Below are positions 1-8,460 of a stretch of DNA of 64,000 nt, piece by piece. How positions within the stretch are numbered: position 1 is the stretch's first letter; every line of letters starts with the position of its first letter. A program made the translations under genes and the position numbers. The notes under the pieces were generated by a model. That model searched no databases. It was not told where the DNA came from and was given only the letters and a program-made list of their open reading frames with translations. The DNA is taken from NCBI RefSeq assembly GCF_005503555.1, contig NZ_SCNG01000001.1, forward strand, positions 496,001-560,000, written 5' to 3'. This DNA is from Rudaea sp. 3F27F6. Its GTDB lineage: Bacteria > Pseudomonadota > Gammaproteobacteria > Xanthomonadales > Rhodanobacteraceae.

Positions 1-19
1 CGCATGTTATCGTCGGCCG

Positions 20-1918
20 ATGAACGTTTTTCCCCGCCTATTCTTGCCCGTCGTTGCCGCCGCGCTGGTTCTCGGCGCGTGCAGCCACAACCCGCCGCCC
101 AAGGAGCGCCCGATGGAGATCAGTTTTCCGCTCGGCACGATTCGCGAAACCGCCCATCGCGGCAGCGACGATCTGCTCAGCGCCGGCCTCGGCCTCGCGG
201 GGTTGCGTGCGACGCCCGCTGCGTTCGCCGATCCCGCGGCACCGAATCCGGTCGAACTGCGCCGGCGCGCGATCCAGACTGCGTGGCTCGGCATCGCCGA
301 CCTCGGCGCGCTCGGCGGGTTCGGCACGGTCTACGGCGCCGTGCCGAACGTGCCGGGCCGCGAATTCCAGGCGTTCGCGCATGCGCTCGGCGCGACTCAG
401 CCACATCGCGTGCTCGCGCAGATTCCGGACTCGTTCGACACGAAGACACGCTGCCTGATCGTCACCGCTTCGTCGGGCTCGCGCGGCATCTACGGCAGCA
501 TCGCGTTTGCCGGCGCGTGGGGCCTGCCCAAAGGTTGCGCGGTCGCCTACACCGACAAGGGCGCCGGTTCGGGCTATTTCGACACCGCGTCGAACACCGG
601 CGTCGCGCTCGACGGCACGCGCGCCGAGCGCGGCAAGACCGAACTCGAATTCGCCCCGAGCGGCTACGCCAGCGATGCGGGTGTAGCGGTCAAGCACGCG
701 CATTCGACCGACAACCCCGAGGCGCATTGGGGCGCACATGTGATGCAGGCGGCGCAGTTCGGCCTCGCGATGCTCGACCGCGCGTTCCCCGACGCGGCGC
801 CGTTCACACCGCACAACACCAAGATCATTGCGGTCGGACTGTCGAACGGCGGCGGCGCAGTGCTGCAAGCAGCGGGCATCGACGACGCGGGATGGCTGGC
901 CGGCGTCGTCGCCGTCGAGCCGAACGTCTATGCGCCGCATGTCGACGCGAAGAAGAAAGATTATTCGGTGAAGACCGAGGTCAAGGGCAATAACGCGCGT
1001 GCGCTCTACGACTATGCAAGCGAGGCCGCCCTGCTCGCGCCGTGCGCGCTGCTCGACGCGCATTTCAGCGACGTCGTCGCAACCTTGGCCAAGCTGCCGG
1101 GGAATACGATTGCAAGCTGGTCGACGCGCTGCGCGACGCTGCACAGCGCCGGCGTGATCAAGGCCGGCGATGCCAAGGCGCAGTCCGCGGAAGCGCTTGC
1201 GCGCATGCGCGCCGATGGCTGGGAAGACGGCGCGCTCGCCACGGCGGCGAGCATCACCGCCTACGACATGTGGCGAGCGTTCGGCGTCACCTATGCGAGC
1301 ACCTACACGCGCAGCGGCGTCGGCTCGATGCCGTGCGGCTTCCGCTTCGACGCGATTGGGGCCGACCGCAAGCCGCGCGCAGCGACGCCGGCCGAGCGCG
1401 CCGCATGGTGGAGCGACGCGAGCGGCATTCCGCCGGGCAACGGCGTCTTCGTCAGCGAATCCGCGCCGGGACAAGGCCCGGACCCGAGCTGGAAAGGCAT
1501 TTCCTGCCTGCGCGAGCTGTGGACCGGGAAGAGCGACGCGGCAACGCGCCTGCATGAGTCGGTGCAGGCCACCCAGGTGCGGCTGCCGCGCAAGGATCTA
1601 CCGATCTTCCTCGTCCACGGCGCCGAGGACGGTCTGATCCCGGCCATGTTCACCTCGGACGCTTATGTCGCCTGGCTGCGCGCGAACAAGCAGGACGCGA
1701 GTTACTGGCGCGTGCCGCATGCGCAACACTTCGATGCCTTCCTCGCCTGGCCCGGCTTCGGCGATCGCTACGTGCCGATGTTGCCCTACGCTTACGCGGC
1801 GCTCGACCGCGTGTATGCGCATGCGATCGAAGGCAAGCCGCTCGTCGCGGGCGAAGCGCCGGCAGCGGCACCGCGCGGACCCGGCGCGCTCGAAGCGAAG
1901 CACATCGCTTTGCCTTAG
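20..1918 (+). CDS. D-(-)-3-hydroxybutyrate oligomer hydrolase, lipoprotein
   Basis: The 632-residue protein matches the 3HB-oligomer hydrolase family, which cleaves dimers and oligomers of 3-hydroxybutyrate released from PHB into monomers. The N-terminus is a lipoprotein signal with a lipobox ending LVLGAC (Cys21), so the mature enzyme should be membrane-anchored on the periplasmic or outer side. Characteristic stretches are visible around TASSGSRGIYGS (about 149-160) and YTDKGAGSGYFD (about 177-188). The nucleophile elbow is GLSNGGG (Ser275), and a late HGAEDGLIP plus PHAQHFDAF supply candidate acid and His residues. The ATG at 20 directly precedes the lipoprotein signal, so the gene looks complete despite lying at the window edge. 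Esterase and short-chain transport genes follow. The family call is from memory of motifs, not from a search. Confidence 0.87.
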   Translation: MNVFPRLFLPVVAAALVLGACSHNPPPKERPMEISFPLGTIRETAHRGSDDLLSAGLGLAGLRATPAAFADPAAPNPVELRRRAIQTAWLGIADLGALGGFGTVYGAVPNVPGREFQAFAHALGATQPHRVLAQIPDSFDTKTRCLIVTASSGSRGIYGSIAFAGAWGLPKGCAVAYTDKGAGSGYFDTASNTGVALDGTRAERGKTELEFAPSGYASDAGVAVKHAHSTDNPEAHWGAHVMQAAQFGLAMLDRAFPDAAPFTPHNTKIIAVGLSNGGGAVLQAAGIDDAGWLAGVVAVEPNVYAPHVDAKKKDYSVKTEVKGNNARALYDYASEAALLAPCALLDAHFSDVVATLAKLPGNTIASWSTRCATLHSAGVIKAGDAKAQSAEALARMRADGWEDGALATAASITAYDMWRAFGVTYASTYTRSGVGSMPCGFRFDAIGADRKPRAATPAERAAWWSDASGIPPGNGVFVSESAPGQGPDPSWKGISCLRELWTGKSDAATRLHESVQATQVRLPRKDLPIFLVHGAEDGLIPAMFTSDAYVAWLRANKQDASYWRVPHAQHFDAFLAWPGFGDRYVPMLPYAYAALDRVYAHAIEGKPLVAGEAPAAAPRGPGALEAKHIALP

Positions 1919-2226
1919 AGGACGTACGGCCTGGGTGATTTGGCTGGTCTGCCCCCCAAAGGCGACCTCAAACACCCATTTGAAAACTGTATTTGAAATC
2001 TGCGACACTGCCGCCGCTGTTTTGCAATGCCCGCATTTGCGGTTGATCGGCACGGAGAACCTTGCCACCAGGCAGAATTCCGGATCGCGCGGCAGTAAAC
2101 GCCCAACACGAATGAAATTCGCTACACCGGATTGCTGCAGGCAAGTCGGAAGCGGTGCCACCCCAGTGATCGTCGAGACACGGGATGCGTCTTGGCGGTC
2201 TCTCATAAGTTATTGGAGGGATACCC
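1919..2226. other. Intergenic region with direct repeat
   Basis: No credible gene is visible in these 308 bases. The octamer ATTTGAAA occurs twice in direct orientation (1978-1985 and 1991-1998, 13-base period), a plausible activator or repressor site for the following esterase gene. A purine-rich GGAGGG ribosome binding site (2216-2221) lies just before the GTG at 2227. No terminator hairpin for the upstream gene was recognised. Confidence 0.35.
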
Positions 2227-3627
2227 GTGTTGCGAAATCTACATAAGCGTCTTTGCGCGGTCGCCTTGCTCGGCCTGCTCGCCCCCGCCGCGCATGCGGA
2301 ACTCGGCGACTACAGTGTCTGGCAGACCGCCTGGAATCTCGTCTCGCCGCCGTCCCCGGACAATCGGGTGACCGCCGCACAAAGCGGCGCGGCGCAATAT
2401 CCGCTGCTCGACAATCCGTCCGGATTCAACGACGGGTTTTCCGCAGGCAAGTACGGCGTCTGGCAGACCATCACCATGTCGCCCGACAGCGACTCGACCT
2501 GCAGCGACGGTTCGCCCTACAAGTTCTTCGTCAACCGCGCGCCGAACACCAGCAATATGCTGATCTATTTCGAGCCGGGCGGCGCCTGCTGGGACTACGA
2601 GTCGTGCACGAACCCGAGCGGGAGCATCCTCGGCGCGCGCAATCCGCACGGCATTCCCGACAACTACATGAGCCTGCTCAATCCGGGCGCCTCGCTGGTC
2701 ACGCCGTTCGTGACCCGGGTCAGCCCGTTCGAGCAGATCAAGACGCAGAACTGGAACATCGTCTACGTTCCGTACTGCACGGGCGACGTGTTCGGCGGCG
2801 ACAAGGTGGCCGTCTACACCGGCCCGAATGCCGGCGACCCGACCAACGTGTTCTATCACAACGGTGTGCGCAACACGCGCTCGGTCGTCGCCTGGCTGAA
2901 GAATCATCTGCAGCGTCCAGCGCAGTTGTTCATCACCGGCAGCAGCGCCGGCGGCGTCGGCAGTCTGGTCAACTACTATCCGTTCCGCCGCGACATGGCG
3001 CCGGACAAGGCGTTCCTGATCGACGACTCGGGTCCGCTCATGGACGCACCGGCCGGTGGCGATCCGACCGTGCATCCGTCGATCCCGCTGCATACGCAGA
3101 TCCGCACGGCCTGGAACGTCGCCGCGCCGATCGCCTATCTCGCCGCGGAACTGACCGCGCTCGATCCGAATAATTTCGGCACGATCTACGCTGCGCTGTC
3201 GCAGAAGCTGCCGAACGACCGCATGGGCTTGACCCATTTCTGGCAGGACGCGATCTTCTCGGACTACTCCTACGGCCGCTTCTTCGCAGACATCATCAAC
3301 GCCCCCGACGCGACGACGCGCAGTCAGCGCATCAATGCGCGCTGGACGGCCGACACCACGGATCTGCGCAACACGCTCGCCGGCCTGAGCAATTTCGGCG
3401 GCTACTTCCCGCAGTACCGCGCGCTCAACAAGAGCCACTGCACCGAGATCGTCGATTTCAAGAACGGCGACATCCAGGAGCGCAACCTGCAACTGCGCGA
3501 CTTCATCAACAGCGTCCTCGATGGCAGCGGTCCGATCCTGCAGGCTTCGGAAGCCAGCCCGGCCGCGGACTATGCGAAACCGTTCAACCTGCTCTACTGG
3601 ACGGTCGACCAGATTCTCGGCGACTGA
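2227..3627 (+). CDS. Secreted pectinacetylesterase/Notum-family hydrolase
   Basis: The 466-residue protein has a Sec signal peptide (MLRNLHKRLC..., cleavage after AHA near residue 24). It shows hallmarks of the pectinacetylesterase/Notum carboxylesterase family: YFEPGGACWDYESC (oxyanion region with Cys pairs) and the nucleophile elbow TGSSAGGVGS with Ser240. A DDSGP stretch follows, as is common in this group. The GTG start is supported by a GGAGGG Shine-Dalgarno about six bases upstream. The substrate is not readable. Bacterial members act on acetyl or other short acyl esters, and the neighbouring 3HB-oligomer hydrolase and AtoE-like permease suggest short-chain ester catabolism; that is an inference from context. 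Family assignment is fairly secure, specificity unknown. Confidence 0.75.
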   Translation: MLRNLHKRLCAVALLGLLAPAAHAELGDYSVWQTAWNLVSPPSPDNRVTAAQSGAAQYPLLDNPSGFNDGFSAGKYGVWQTITMSPDSDSTCSDGSPYKFFVNRAPNTSNMLIYFEPGGACWDYESCTNPSGSILGARNPHGIPDNYMSLLNPGASLVTPFVTRVSPFEQIKTQNWNIVYVPYCTGDVFGGDKVAVYTGPNAGDPTNVFYHNGVRNTRSVVAWLKNHLQRPAQLFITGSSAGGVGSLVNYYPFRRDMAPDKAFLIDDSGPLMDAPAGGDPTVHPSIPLHTQIRTAWNVAAPIAYLAAELTALDPNNFGTIYAALSQKLPNDRMGLTHFWQDAIFSDYSYGRFFADIINAPDATTRSQRINARWTADTTDLRNTLAGLSNFGGYFPQYRALNKSHCTEIVDFKNGDIQERNLQLRDFINSVLDGSGPILQASEASPAADYAKPFNLLYWTVDQILGD

Positions 3628-3635
3628 CCTGTATC

Positions 3636-3667
3636 GCGGCGGAGGAGACGTTCTGCTCCTTCGCCGC
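3636..3667 (+). terminator. Possible terminator hairpin after the esterase gene
   Basis: A 12-base arm at 3636-3647 pairs with 3656-3667 with one mismatch around an 8-base loop. It lies between the esterase stop and the next start at 3679. The following bases are only moderately T-rich, so it could instead be a processing or attenuating hairpin. Confidence 0.4.
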
Positions 3668-3678
3668 ATTCTCTGCTT

Positions 3679-4353
3679 ATGCCAAACCGCAACTCATCAT
3701 TCCGCTGGCTGATCCCCGCCCTGCTCGTGCTCGGCGCGATCGGTGCTTATTGGTGGCTGCGTCAGCCGGCCCCGACCGCGCGGACCGCGGCCGCGGCAGG
3801 CGCGCCATCCGCCACCGCCGCTGTACCTGCGCGCCAGTCTCCTGCGGCGACTTCGTCGTCCGCAGCTTCCGCCGCATCGCCACCGCCGCTCGATATGAGC
3901 GACCCGAATATCCAAGCCTGGCAGGCGCAACAGGATTTCAAGAATCGCATCACCGCCTTTTTCAACGAAGCGAAAACCTTCCCCGCAGTCCGGCGACGCA
4001 GCGAAGCGGCCGAGTTGACCGAACAGGTCAAAACCTATGAAAGCGAAAAGCGCCTTACCGCGGCCGAAGCCATGATGCTGCGCGTCGAATTGATCCGCGC
4101 GAGTGTCGATGACGAGCAAGAACAGACGCGGCAGATCCAGGCTTTGAACGACCAGTATCGGCAGGCGTACGACCAGTCGCAGGCTCAGGCCATGTCCGAT
4201 CCGCGCATGCAGGACTACAAGCAGCGTGAGCGCGAAATCGTGCAGCGGGTCATGGGCATGACCCAGTTCCCCGGCGGCATGGACCGCGACGCGTATCTGC
4301 GCCAGCAATTGCAGCAGGCGCGCATGCAGGTTTTCTCTCAGTCTTCACCCTGA
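3679..4353 (+). CDS. Membrane-anchored helical protein, possible lipase-chaperone-like accessory factor
   Basis: This 224-residue protein has one N-terminal transmembrane segment (about residues 9-25, LIPALLVLGAIGAYWW), an Ala/Pro/Ser-rich linker (about 30-70), and then a charged Gln-rich helical domain (about 75-220). That architecture recalls the lipase/phospholipase secretion chaperones (Lif family, PlcR-type accessory proteins), which are anchored in the inner membrane and fold a secreted hydrolase in the periplasm. The family signature RxxFDY is not present and no lipase lies adjacent, so the resemblance is architectural only. It is co-oriented 51 bases after the secreted esterase, a possible client. 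Treat it as hypothetical with a suggested role. Confidence 0.45.
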   Translation: MPNRNSSFRWLIPALLVLGAIGAYWWLRQPAPTARTAAAAGAPSATAAVPARQSPAATSSSAASAASPPPLDMSDPNIQAWQAQQDFKNRITAFFNEAKTFPAVRRRSEAAELTEQVKTYESEKRLTAAEAMMLRVELIRASVDDEQEQTRQIQALNDQYRQAYDQSQAQAMSDPRMQDYKQREREIVQRVMGMTQFPGGMDRDAYLRQQLQQARMQVFSQSSP

Positions 4354-4437
4354 CACTTTCCTCTCGGCGCGCGCAGGACATCTGCGCGAAACCGCCGCTG
4401 CGCTACACTCGCGCGAGTTGCCGCAGCGGGAAAACCG

Positions 4438-5865
4438 ATGAGCGTAGCCACGAACGACTCTTCCATCCTGTCGCGCGGCGCGCTGCGCCTGTCGGGCTGG
4501 GCCGAACGCTGGTTTCCCGACGCGTACATCTTCGCCGCGCTCGGCGTCGTCATCGTCGCGCTGGCCGCACTCGCGATCGGCGCGGAACCGCAGGCGACCG
4601 CGGTCGCGTTCGGCGACGGCTTCTGGAGCCTGATCCCATTCACCATGCAGATGACCTTCGTGGTCATCGGCGGCTACGTCGTCGCCACGGCGCCGCCGGT
4701 CGCGCGCCTGATCGACGCGCTCGCGCGCCTGCCGCGCACGGGCCGCGGCGCGGTCGCCTATGTTGCCGTCGTCAGCATGCTCGCCTCCCTGCTCAACTGG
4801 GGCTTCAGCCTGGTCTTCGGCAGCCTGCTCGTACGTGCGATCGCGCGGCGCGAAAGTCTTGCGATGGACTATCGCGCCGCGGGGGCGGCCGCTTATCTCG
4901 GCCTCGGCGCAACCTGGGCGATGGGCTTGTCGTCGTCCGCGGCACAGTTGCAGGCGACGCCGGCCAGCATCCCGAAGACGTTGCTCCCGGTGACCGGCGT
5001 AATCCCGTTCACCGAGACGATCTTCCTCTGGCAGTCGATCGCGCTGACCGCGATCCTGATCGTCGTCTCGGCACTGATCGCCTGGCTGTCGGCGCCGGGC
5101 GCCGGTGCGGCGCAAACCGCGGCGCAGTTCGTCGACCTAAAGGCGGACAACAGCGCGGAAAACGCTGATGCGAAGGGACACAAACCGGGCGAATGGCTCG
5201 AACGCACGCCGCTGCTGACCATCCTGCTCGTCCTGCTCGCGCTCGGCTGGGTCTGGCACGAGTTCGCCGGCAAAGGCGCGATGACCGCGGTGTCGAATCT
5301 CAACACCTACAACTTCCTCTTCATCATGGCCGGTCTGCTGCTGCACTGGCGGCCGCGCAGTTTTCTCGACGCGGTCAAGCGCGCCGTGCCGAGTACGACC
5401 GGCGTGCTGATCCAGTTTCCGCTCTACGGCGGCATCGCGACGATACTGACCCAGGCCAAGGGCGCGGACGGCCAGACCGTCGCCGAGAAACTTGCGCACG
5501 TATTCGTGCAGCTCGCTTCGCACGACACCTACGCAATCGTGATCGGCGCCTACTCGGCGATTCTCGGCTTCTTCGTGCCGTCGGGCGGCGGCAAGTGGGT
5601 GATCGAAGCGCCCTACGTGATGCAGGCCGCGAACGATCTGCAATATCACCTCGGCTGGGCCGTGCAGATCTACAACGCCGCTGAGGCATTGCCGAACCTG
5701 ATCAATCCGTTCTGGATGCTGCCCCTGCTCGGCGTGCTCGGCCTGAAGGCGCGCGACATTGTCGGCTTCACCTTCCTTCAGTTGCTGATCCACGCCCCGC
5801 TCGTGCTGTTCCTGCTCTGGGCCTTCGGGCAGACGCTGGGCTACCACGCGCCGGTCATGCCCTGA
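4438..5865 (+). CDS. atoE: Short-chain fatty acid transporter, AtoE family
   Basis: The 475-residue polytopic inner-membrane protein matches the AtoE/short-chain fatty acid transporter family, which takes up acetoacetate, butyrate and related acids. Recognisable are the N-terminal WAERWFPDAYIFA motif, the segment LNWGFSLVFGSLLVRA, and the late FFVPSGGGKWVIEAPYV and NPFWMLPLLGVLGL, with about twelve hydrophobic helices throughout. Length is typical (about 440-475). It closes a plus-strand group with a 3HB-oligomer hydrolase and an esterase. Import of released hydroxybutyrate or acetoacetate would fit, though no acetoacetate CoA-transferase genes are nearby. A hairpin at 5898-5937 separates it from the converging metB. 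Confidence 0.88.
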   Translation: MSVATNDSSILSRGALRLSGWAERWFPDAYIFAALGVVIVALAALAIGAEPQATAVAFGDGFWSLIPFTMQMTFVVIGGYVVATAPPVARLIDALARLPRTGRGAVAYVAVVSMLASLLNWGFSLVFGSLLVRAIARRESLAMDYRAAGAAAYLGLGATWAMGLSSSAAQLQATPASIPKTLLPVTGVIPFTETIFLWQSIALTAILIVVSALIAWLSAPGAGAAQTAAQFVDLKADNSAENADAKGHKPGEWLERTPLLTILLVLLALGWVWHEFAGKGAMTAVSNLNTYNFLFIMAGLLLHWRPRSFLDAVKRAVPSTTGVLIQFPLYGGIATILTQAKGADGQTVAEKLAHVFVQLASHDTYAIVIGAYSAILGFFVPSGGGKWVIEAPYVMQAANDLQYHLGWAVQIYNAAEALPNLINPFWMLPLLGVLGLKARDIVGFTFLQLLIHAPLVLFLLWAFGQTLGYHAPVMP

Positions 5866-5897
5866 GCCGCACGGCGGACCGGAAATCGTCACGCATA

Positions 5898-5937
5898 CGA
5901 AAACGCTCCATCGGGCGAACCCCCGATGGAGCGTTGA
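5898..5937 (-). terminator. Intrinsic terminator for metXB (probably bidirectional)
   Basis: A perfect 14-base inverted repeat (5902-5915 with 5922-5935, six-base loop) lies between the converging atoE and metB genes. Read on the minus strand, the stem is followed by TTTTCGT, the expected U-tract for terminating metXB. Confidence 0.8.
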
Positions 5938-5962
5938 TCAAACCGCAAACGATTGCTGAGTC

Positions 5963-7171
5963 TTAGCGCGCGTTGGCGACCGCGCGCGGCTCGACGAATG
6001 CCGCAGCGCGGTCGAGCGCTTCGGCGATGTCCGCGCTCAGATCTTCGACCGCTTCGATGCCGACCGACAGGCGTAGCAGGCCGTCGCCGAGACCGGCGAC
6101 GCGGCGCGCTTCGGCATCCATCGCCGCGTGCGTCATCGTCGCCGGGTGCGCGATCAGGCTCTCGACGCCGCCGAGCGATTCGGCCAGGGTGAACGACTGC
6201 AGGCCGTTGACGAAGGCCTCGACCGCGGGCACGCCGCCGACGAGGTCGAAACTCAGCATCGCGCCGAAACCGCGCTGCTGGCGCGCGGCGAGCGCGTGCT
6301 GCGGATGCGTGGCGAGACCTGGAAAGTAGACCCTCTCCACGGCAGGATGCGCATCGAGCTGCTCGACGATCGCCGCCGCGTTCTCCTGGTGCGCGCGCAG
6401 GCGCGGCTGCAGGGTGCGTAGGCCGCGCAGGGTCAGATAACTGTCGAACGCGCCGCCCGACACGCCGAGGCAGTTGCACCACCAGGCGAGCTGCTCGCCG
6501 ACTGCGGCGTCCTTCCACACGACCGCGCCGCCGACCACGTCGGAGTGACCGTTGAGATACTTCGTCGTCGAATGCACGACGATGTCGGCACCGAGCGAGA
6601 TCGGCTGCTGCAACGCCGGCGACAGGAACGTGTTGTCGACGACGACGAGCGCGCCGATCTCGTGGGCGAGGCGCGACACCGCGGCGATGTCGACGATGCG
6701 CAGCAGCGGATTGCTCGGCGTTTCGATCCAGACGATCTTCGGCTTGCAGGCGAGCGCCGCAGCGAGCGCGACGGTGTCGTTGAAATCGACGATCGAGCAG
6801 CGGTACAGGCCGCGCTTGGCCTGGTTGACGAACAAGCGATAGCTGCCGCCGTAGCAGTCGTGCGGTACGACGATCAAGTCGTCCGGGCCGAGCTGCGACG
6901 TGACCAGCGTGATCGCGGCCATGCCGGTCGCGGTGACGACCGCGCCCGCGCCGCCTTCGAGTTCGGCCAGGGCGCCGGCAAGCACGTCGCGGGTCGGGTT
7001 GCCCGAGCGCGAGTAGTCGTAGGCGCGCTTCTTGCCGAAGCCTTCAAAGCTGTAGTTCGTCGACAGATACAGCGGCGGCATCACCGCGCCATGCGCGATG
7101 TCCTGATCGACGCCGGCGCGGGCGGCGATCGTGGCGGCTTGGCGAGCGGTTTTCTGGGCGACGAAACTCAC
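5963..7171 (-). CDS. metB: Cystathionine gamma-synthase / O-succinyl(acetyl)homoserine lyase family
   Basis: This 402-residue PLP enzyme of the Cys/Met metabolism family joins an O-acylhomoserine to cysteine (transsulfuration) or possibly to sulfide. Family motifs are the YDYSRSGNPTRD block (about 51-62), the TGMAAI turn, WIETPSNPLLRIVDI (about 148-162), VVVDNTFLSP, and the PLP lysine in VHSTTKYLNGHSD (Lys204). The C-terminal SLGGVESLIAHPATMTHA matches the gamma-synthase branch. It starts 18 bases after metX ends, so the two form one transcription unit. Both are expected to be under the riboswitch and met boxes upstream of metX. Distinguishing gamma-synthase from O-succinylhomoserine sulfhydrylase needs a phylogeny. 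Confidence 0.9.
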   Translation of the reverse strand: MSFVAQKTARQAATIAARAGVDQDIAHGAVMPPLYLSTNYSFEGFGKKRAYDYSRSGNPTRDVLAGALAELEGGAGAVVTATGMAAITLVTSQLGPDDLIVVPHDCYGGSYRLFVNQAKRGLYRCSIVDFNDTVALAAALACKPKIVWIETPSNPLLRIVDIAAVSRLAHEIGALVVVDNTFLSPALQQPISLGADIVVHSTTKYLNGHSDVVGGAVVWKDAAVGEQLAWWCNCLGVSGGAFDSYLTLRGLRTLQPRLRAHQENAAAIVEQLDAHPAVERVYFPGLATHPQHALAARQQRGFGAMLSFDLVGGVPAVEAFVNGLQSFTLAESLGGVESLIAHPATMTHAAMDAEARRVAGLGDGLLRLSVGIEAVEDLSADIAEALDRAAAFVEPRAVANAR

Positions 7172-7189
7172 GGCATATTCTCCAGCTTG

Positions 7190-8230
7190 TTATGCGATCA
7201 AACAGGTTTCGAACAGGCGGCTGACGCTCGCTTCCTCCTTGAGAAAGGCGTCGTGGCCGTAGTTCGAGGAAATTTCAACGAGATTGCACGGGCCGCCTGC
7301 GCGCGAGCGGTACTCGTGCACGAGCGACAGCGGTACAGTCAGATCCTCGCGCACCGCGAACAGCGTGGTCGGCACGCGCACCGCGGCCGGATCGACGACG
7401 TGCGCATCGAGCGAGCGGCCGAGGCAGCGGTACGCGTCGGCGTCGAAGCGGCGCACGAACTTGCGGCCGTGATGCTCGACCCAACCGACCACGCCATCGG
7501 CGTGCGCATCGAGCGGCGCCTCACCGCCGAAGCGCTGTTCGACGCCCTCGGCCGTGCGGTAGCCGAGCACGGCGAGCGAACGCGCGAGCGCAAGCGCTTC
7601 GGCCGTATCGCTGCCGAGATCGAGGATGGCGCGCTGCACGTGGCGTAGAGCGAGGCCGAACTGCGCCGCCTTGTGCGCCGCGCTGAGCAGAACCAGATGG
7701 CGCAGGCGGTCGCCGAGCAGCGCCGCGAGTTGCTGGGCGACGTTGCCGCCGTACGAGGCGCCGACAACGAGATGTACGCGGCGCACGCCAAGCCGGTTGA
7801 GCAGCAGCAACAGGGCGCGTGCCTGGTCGCCCGTGGATATCGCGGGGAATTCGGCCGCGCCGCCGGCCTTCGGTCCGGTCGAGGCGTCGCAGCCGCCGAG
7901 CCAGTCGATGCCGAGCACACGATAGCGCTCGATATCGAGCGTCTTGCCGGCGCCGCACTGCGACTCCCACCAGCCGCGGCCATCCTGCGCCACGGCGCGG
8001 CGATGCGCGGAAATACCGCCGAGGACGACGATCAGCGGCGCATCGGCCGGGCCGACGCACTGCCAGGCGAGCTTGGCTTCGTTGAGGGATGCGCCCGATT
8101 CGAGGACGAAGGGCTGCGGCAGCGCGAGTTCACCGTCGAGCCACTGCACGGCCGGTACGGCGGCGATGGCCGCTGCCTGGGCGTGGGGATGACGTTGCGG
8201 TTCGGCGCTCATTTCGGTCTCGTCTTTCAT
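7190..8230 (-). CDS. metX: Homoserine O-acyltransferase (MetX-type alpha/beta hydrolase)
   Basis: The protein catalyses the committed acylation of homoserine in methionine synthesis; the short length (346 residues) is that of the variant MetX group often annotated as succinyltransferase. Catalytic elements are VVGASYGGNVA (nucleophile Ser159), VREDLTVP (Asp296) and SSNYGHDAFLKE (His326). Start choice: the longest reading frame begins at 8353, but that ATG lies inside the SAM riboswitch aptamer, so translation must begin after 8273. The ATG at 8230 (weak GGGTCAGG upstream) or the in-frame ATG at 8212 are both possible. metB follows after 18 bases. Expression should fall when SAM is high through the riboswitch and, if MetJ exists in this genome, through the upstream met boxes. 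Confidence 0.88.
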   Translation of the reverse strand: MKDETEMSAEPQRHPHAQAAAIAAVPAVQWLDGELALPQPFVLESGASLNEAKLAWQCVGPADAPLIVVLGGISAHRRAVAQDGRGWWESQCGAGKTLDIERYRVLGIDWLGGCDASTGPKAGGAAEFPAISTGDQARALLLLLNRLGVRRVHLVVGASYGGNVAQQLAALLGDRLRHLVLLSAAHKAAQFGLALRHVQRAILDLGSDTAEALALARSLAVLGYRTAEGVEQRFGGEAPLDAHADGVVGWVEHHGRKFVRRFDADAYRCLGRSLDAHVVDPAAVRVPTTLFAVREDLTVPLSLVHEYRSRAGGPCNLVEISSNYGHDAFLKEEASVSRLFETCLIA

Positions 8231-8248
8231 TACCTGACCCAACGAGAC
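8217..8248 (-). promoter_or_regulatory. Possible expression-platform hairpin around the metX start
   Basis: On the minus strand GTCTCGT (8242-8248) can pair with ACGAGAC (8217-8223). The loop then contains the ATG at 8230, and the 3' arm lies just upstream of the ATG at 8212. No U-tract follows, so the riboswitch may act on translation initiation rather than by termination. This is a hand-folded inference. Confidence 0.4.
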
Positions 8249-8272
8249 GACACGCCGACTGCCAACGTTCGC

Positions 8273-8421
8273 CTCATCTTCACGGGGTTCACCGCAGCCG
8301 TTCGGGCTGCGGACCTCGCAGGAATTGGCACCAATGGCAGGATCGTTCCGCATGTCGCGGTCGGATTCTGCAACGGTTGCCCCGGCTTCGCTGGGCCTGT
8401 CCCTCAGCCGGTCTTGATGAG
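8273..8421 (-). promoter_or_regulatory. SAM-I (S-box) riboswitch upstream of metX
   Basis: The minus-strand sequence from 8421 to 8273 matches the S-box consensus closely. The 5' P1 strand CTCATCAAGA is followed by the conserved GAGGGACAGGCCC and GAAGCCGGGGCAACC core, then GGTGCCAATTCCTGC, a hairpin-forming GCAGCCCGAACGGCTGC, and GATGAG (8273-8278), which closes P1 with the initial CTCATC. About 149 nt is a normal size for this class. SAM binding should repress metX and metB. The aptamer starts about 10 bases after the -10 element, placing it at the 5' end of the leader. Confidence 0.96.
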
Positions 8422-8431
8422 TACGGGGCGT

Positions 8432-8460
8432 ATGCTACGGAGGCAATTTTTGGATGTCAA
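8432..8460 (-). promoter_or_regulatory. Sigma-70-type promoter of metXB
   Basis: On the minus strand a perfect -35 TTGACA (8455-8460) is followed after exactly 17 bases by a -10 TAGCAT (8432-8437). The predicted start is near 8425, immediately before the riboswitch P1 stem. The -35 overlaps the most downstream met box. Confidence 0.8.

Noticed and set aside
8231-8353. N-terminal extension of MetX from the ATG at 8353
   Set aside because: It lies within the SAM-I aptamer, whose conserved core requires it to be untranslated leader.
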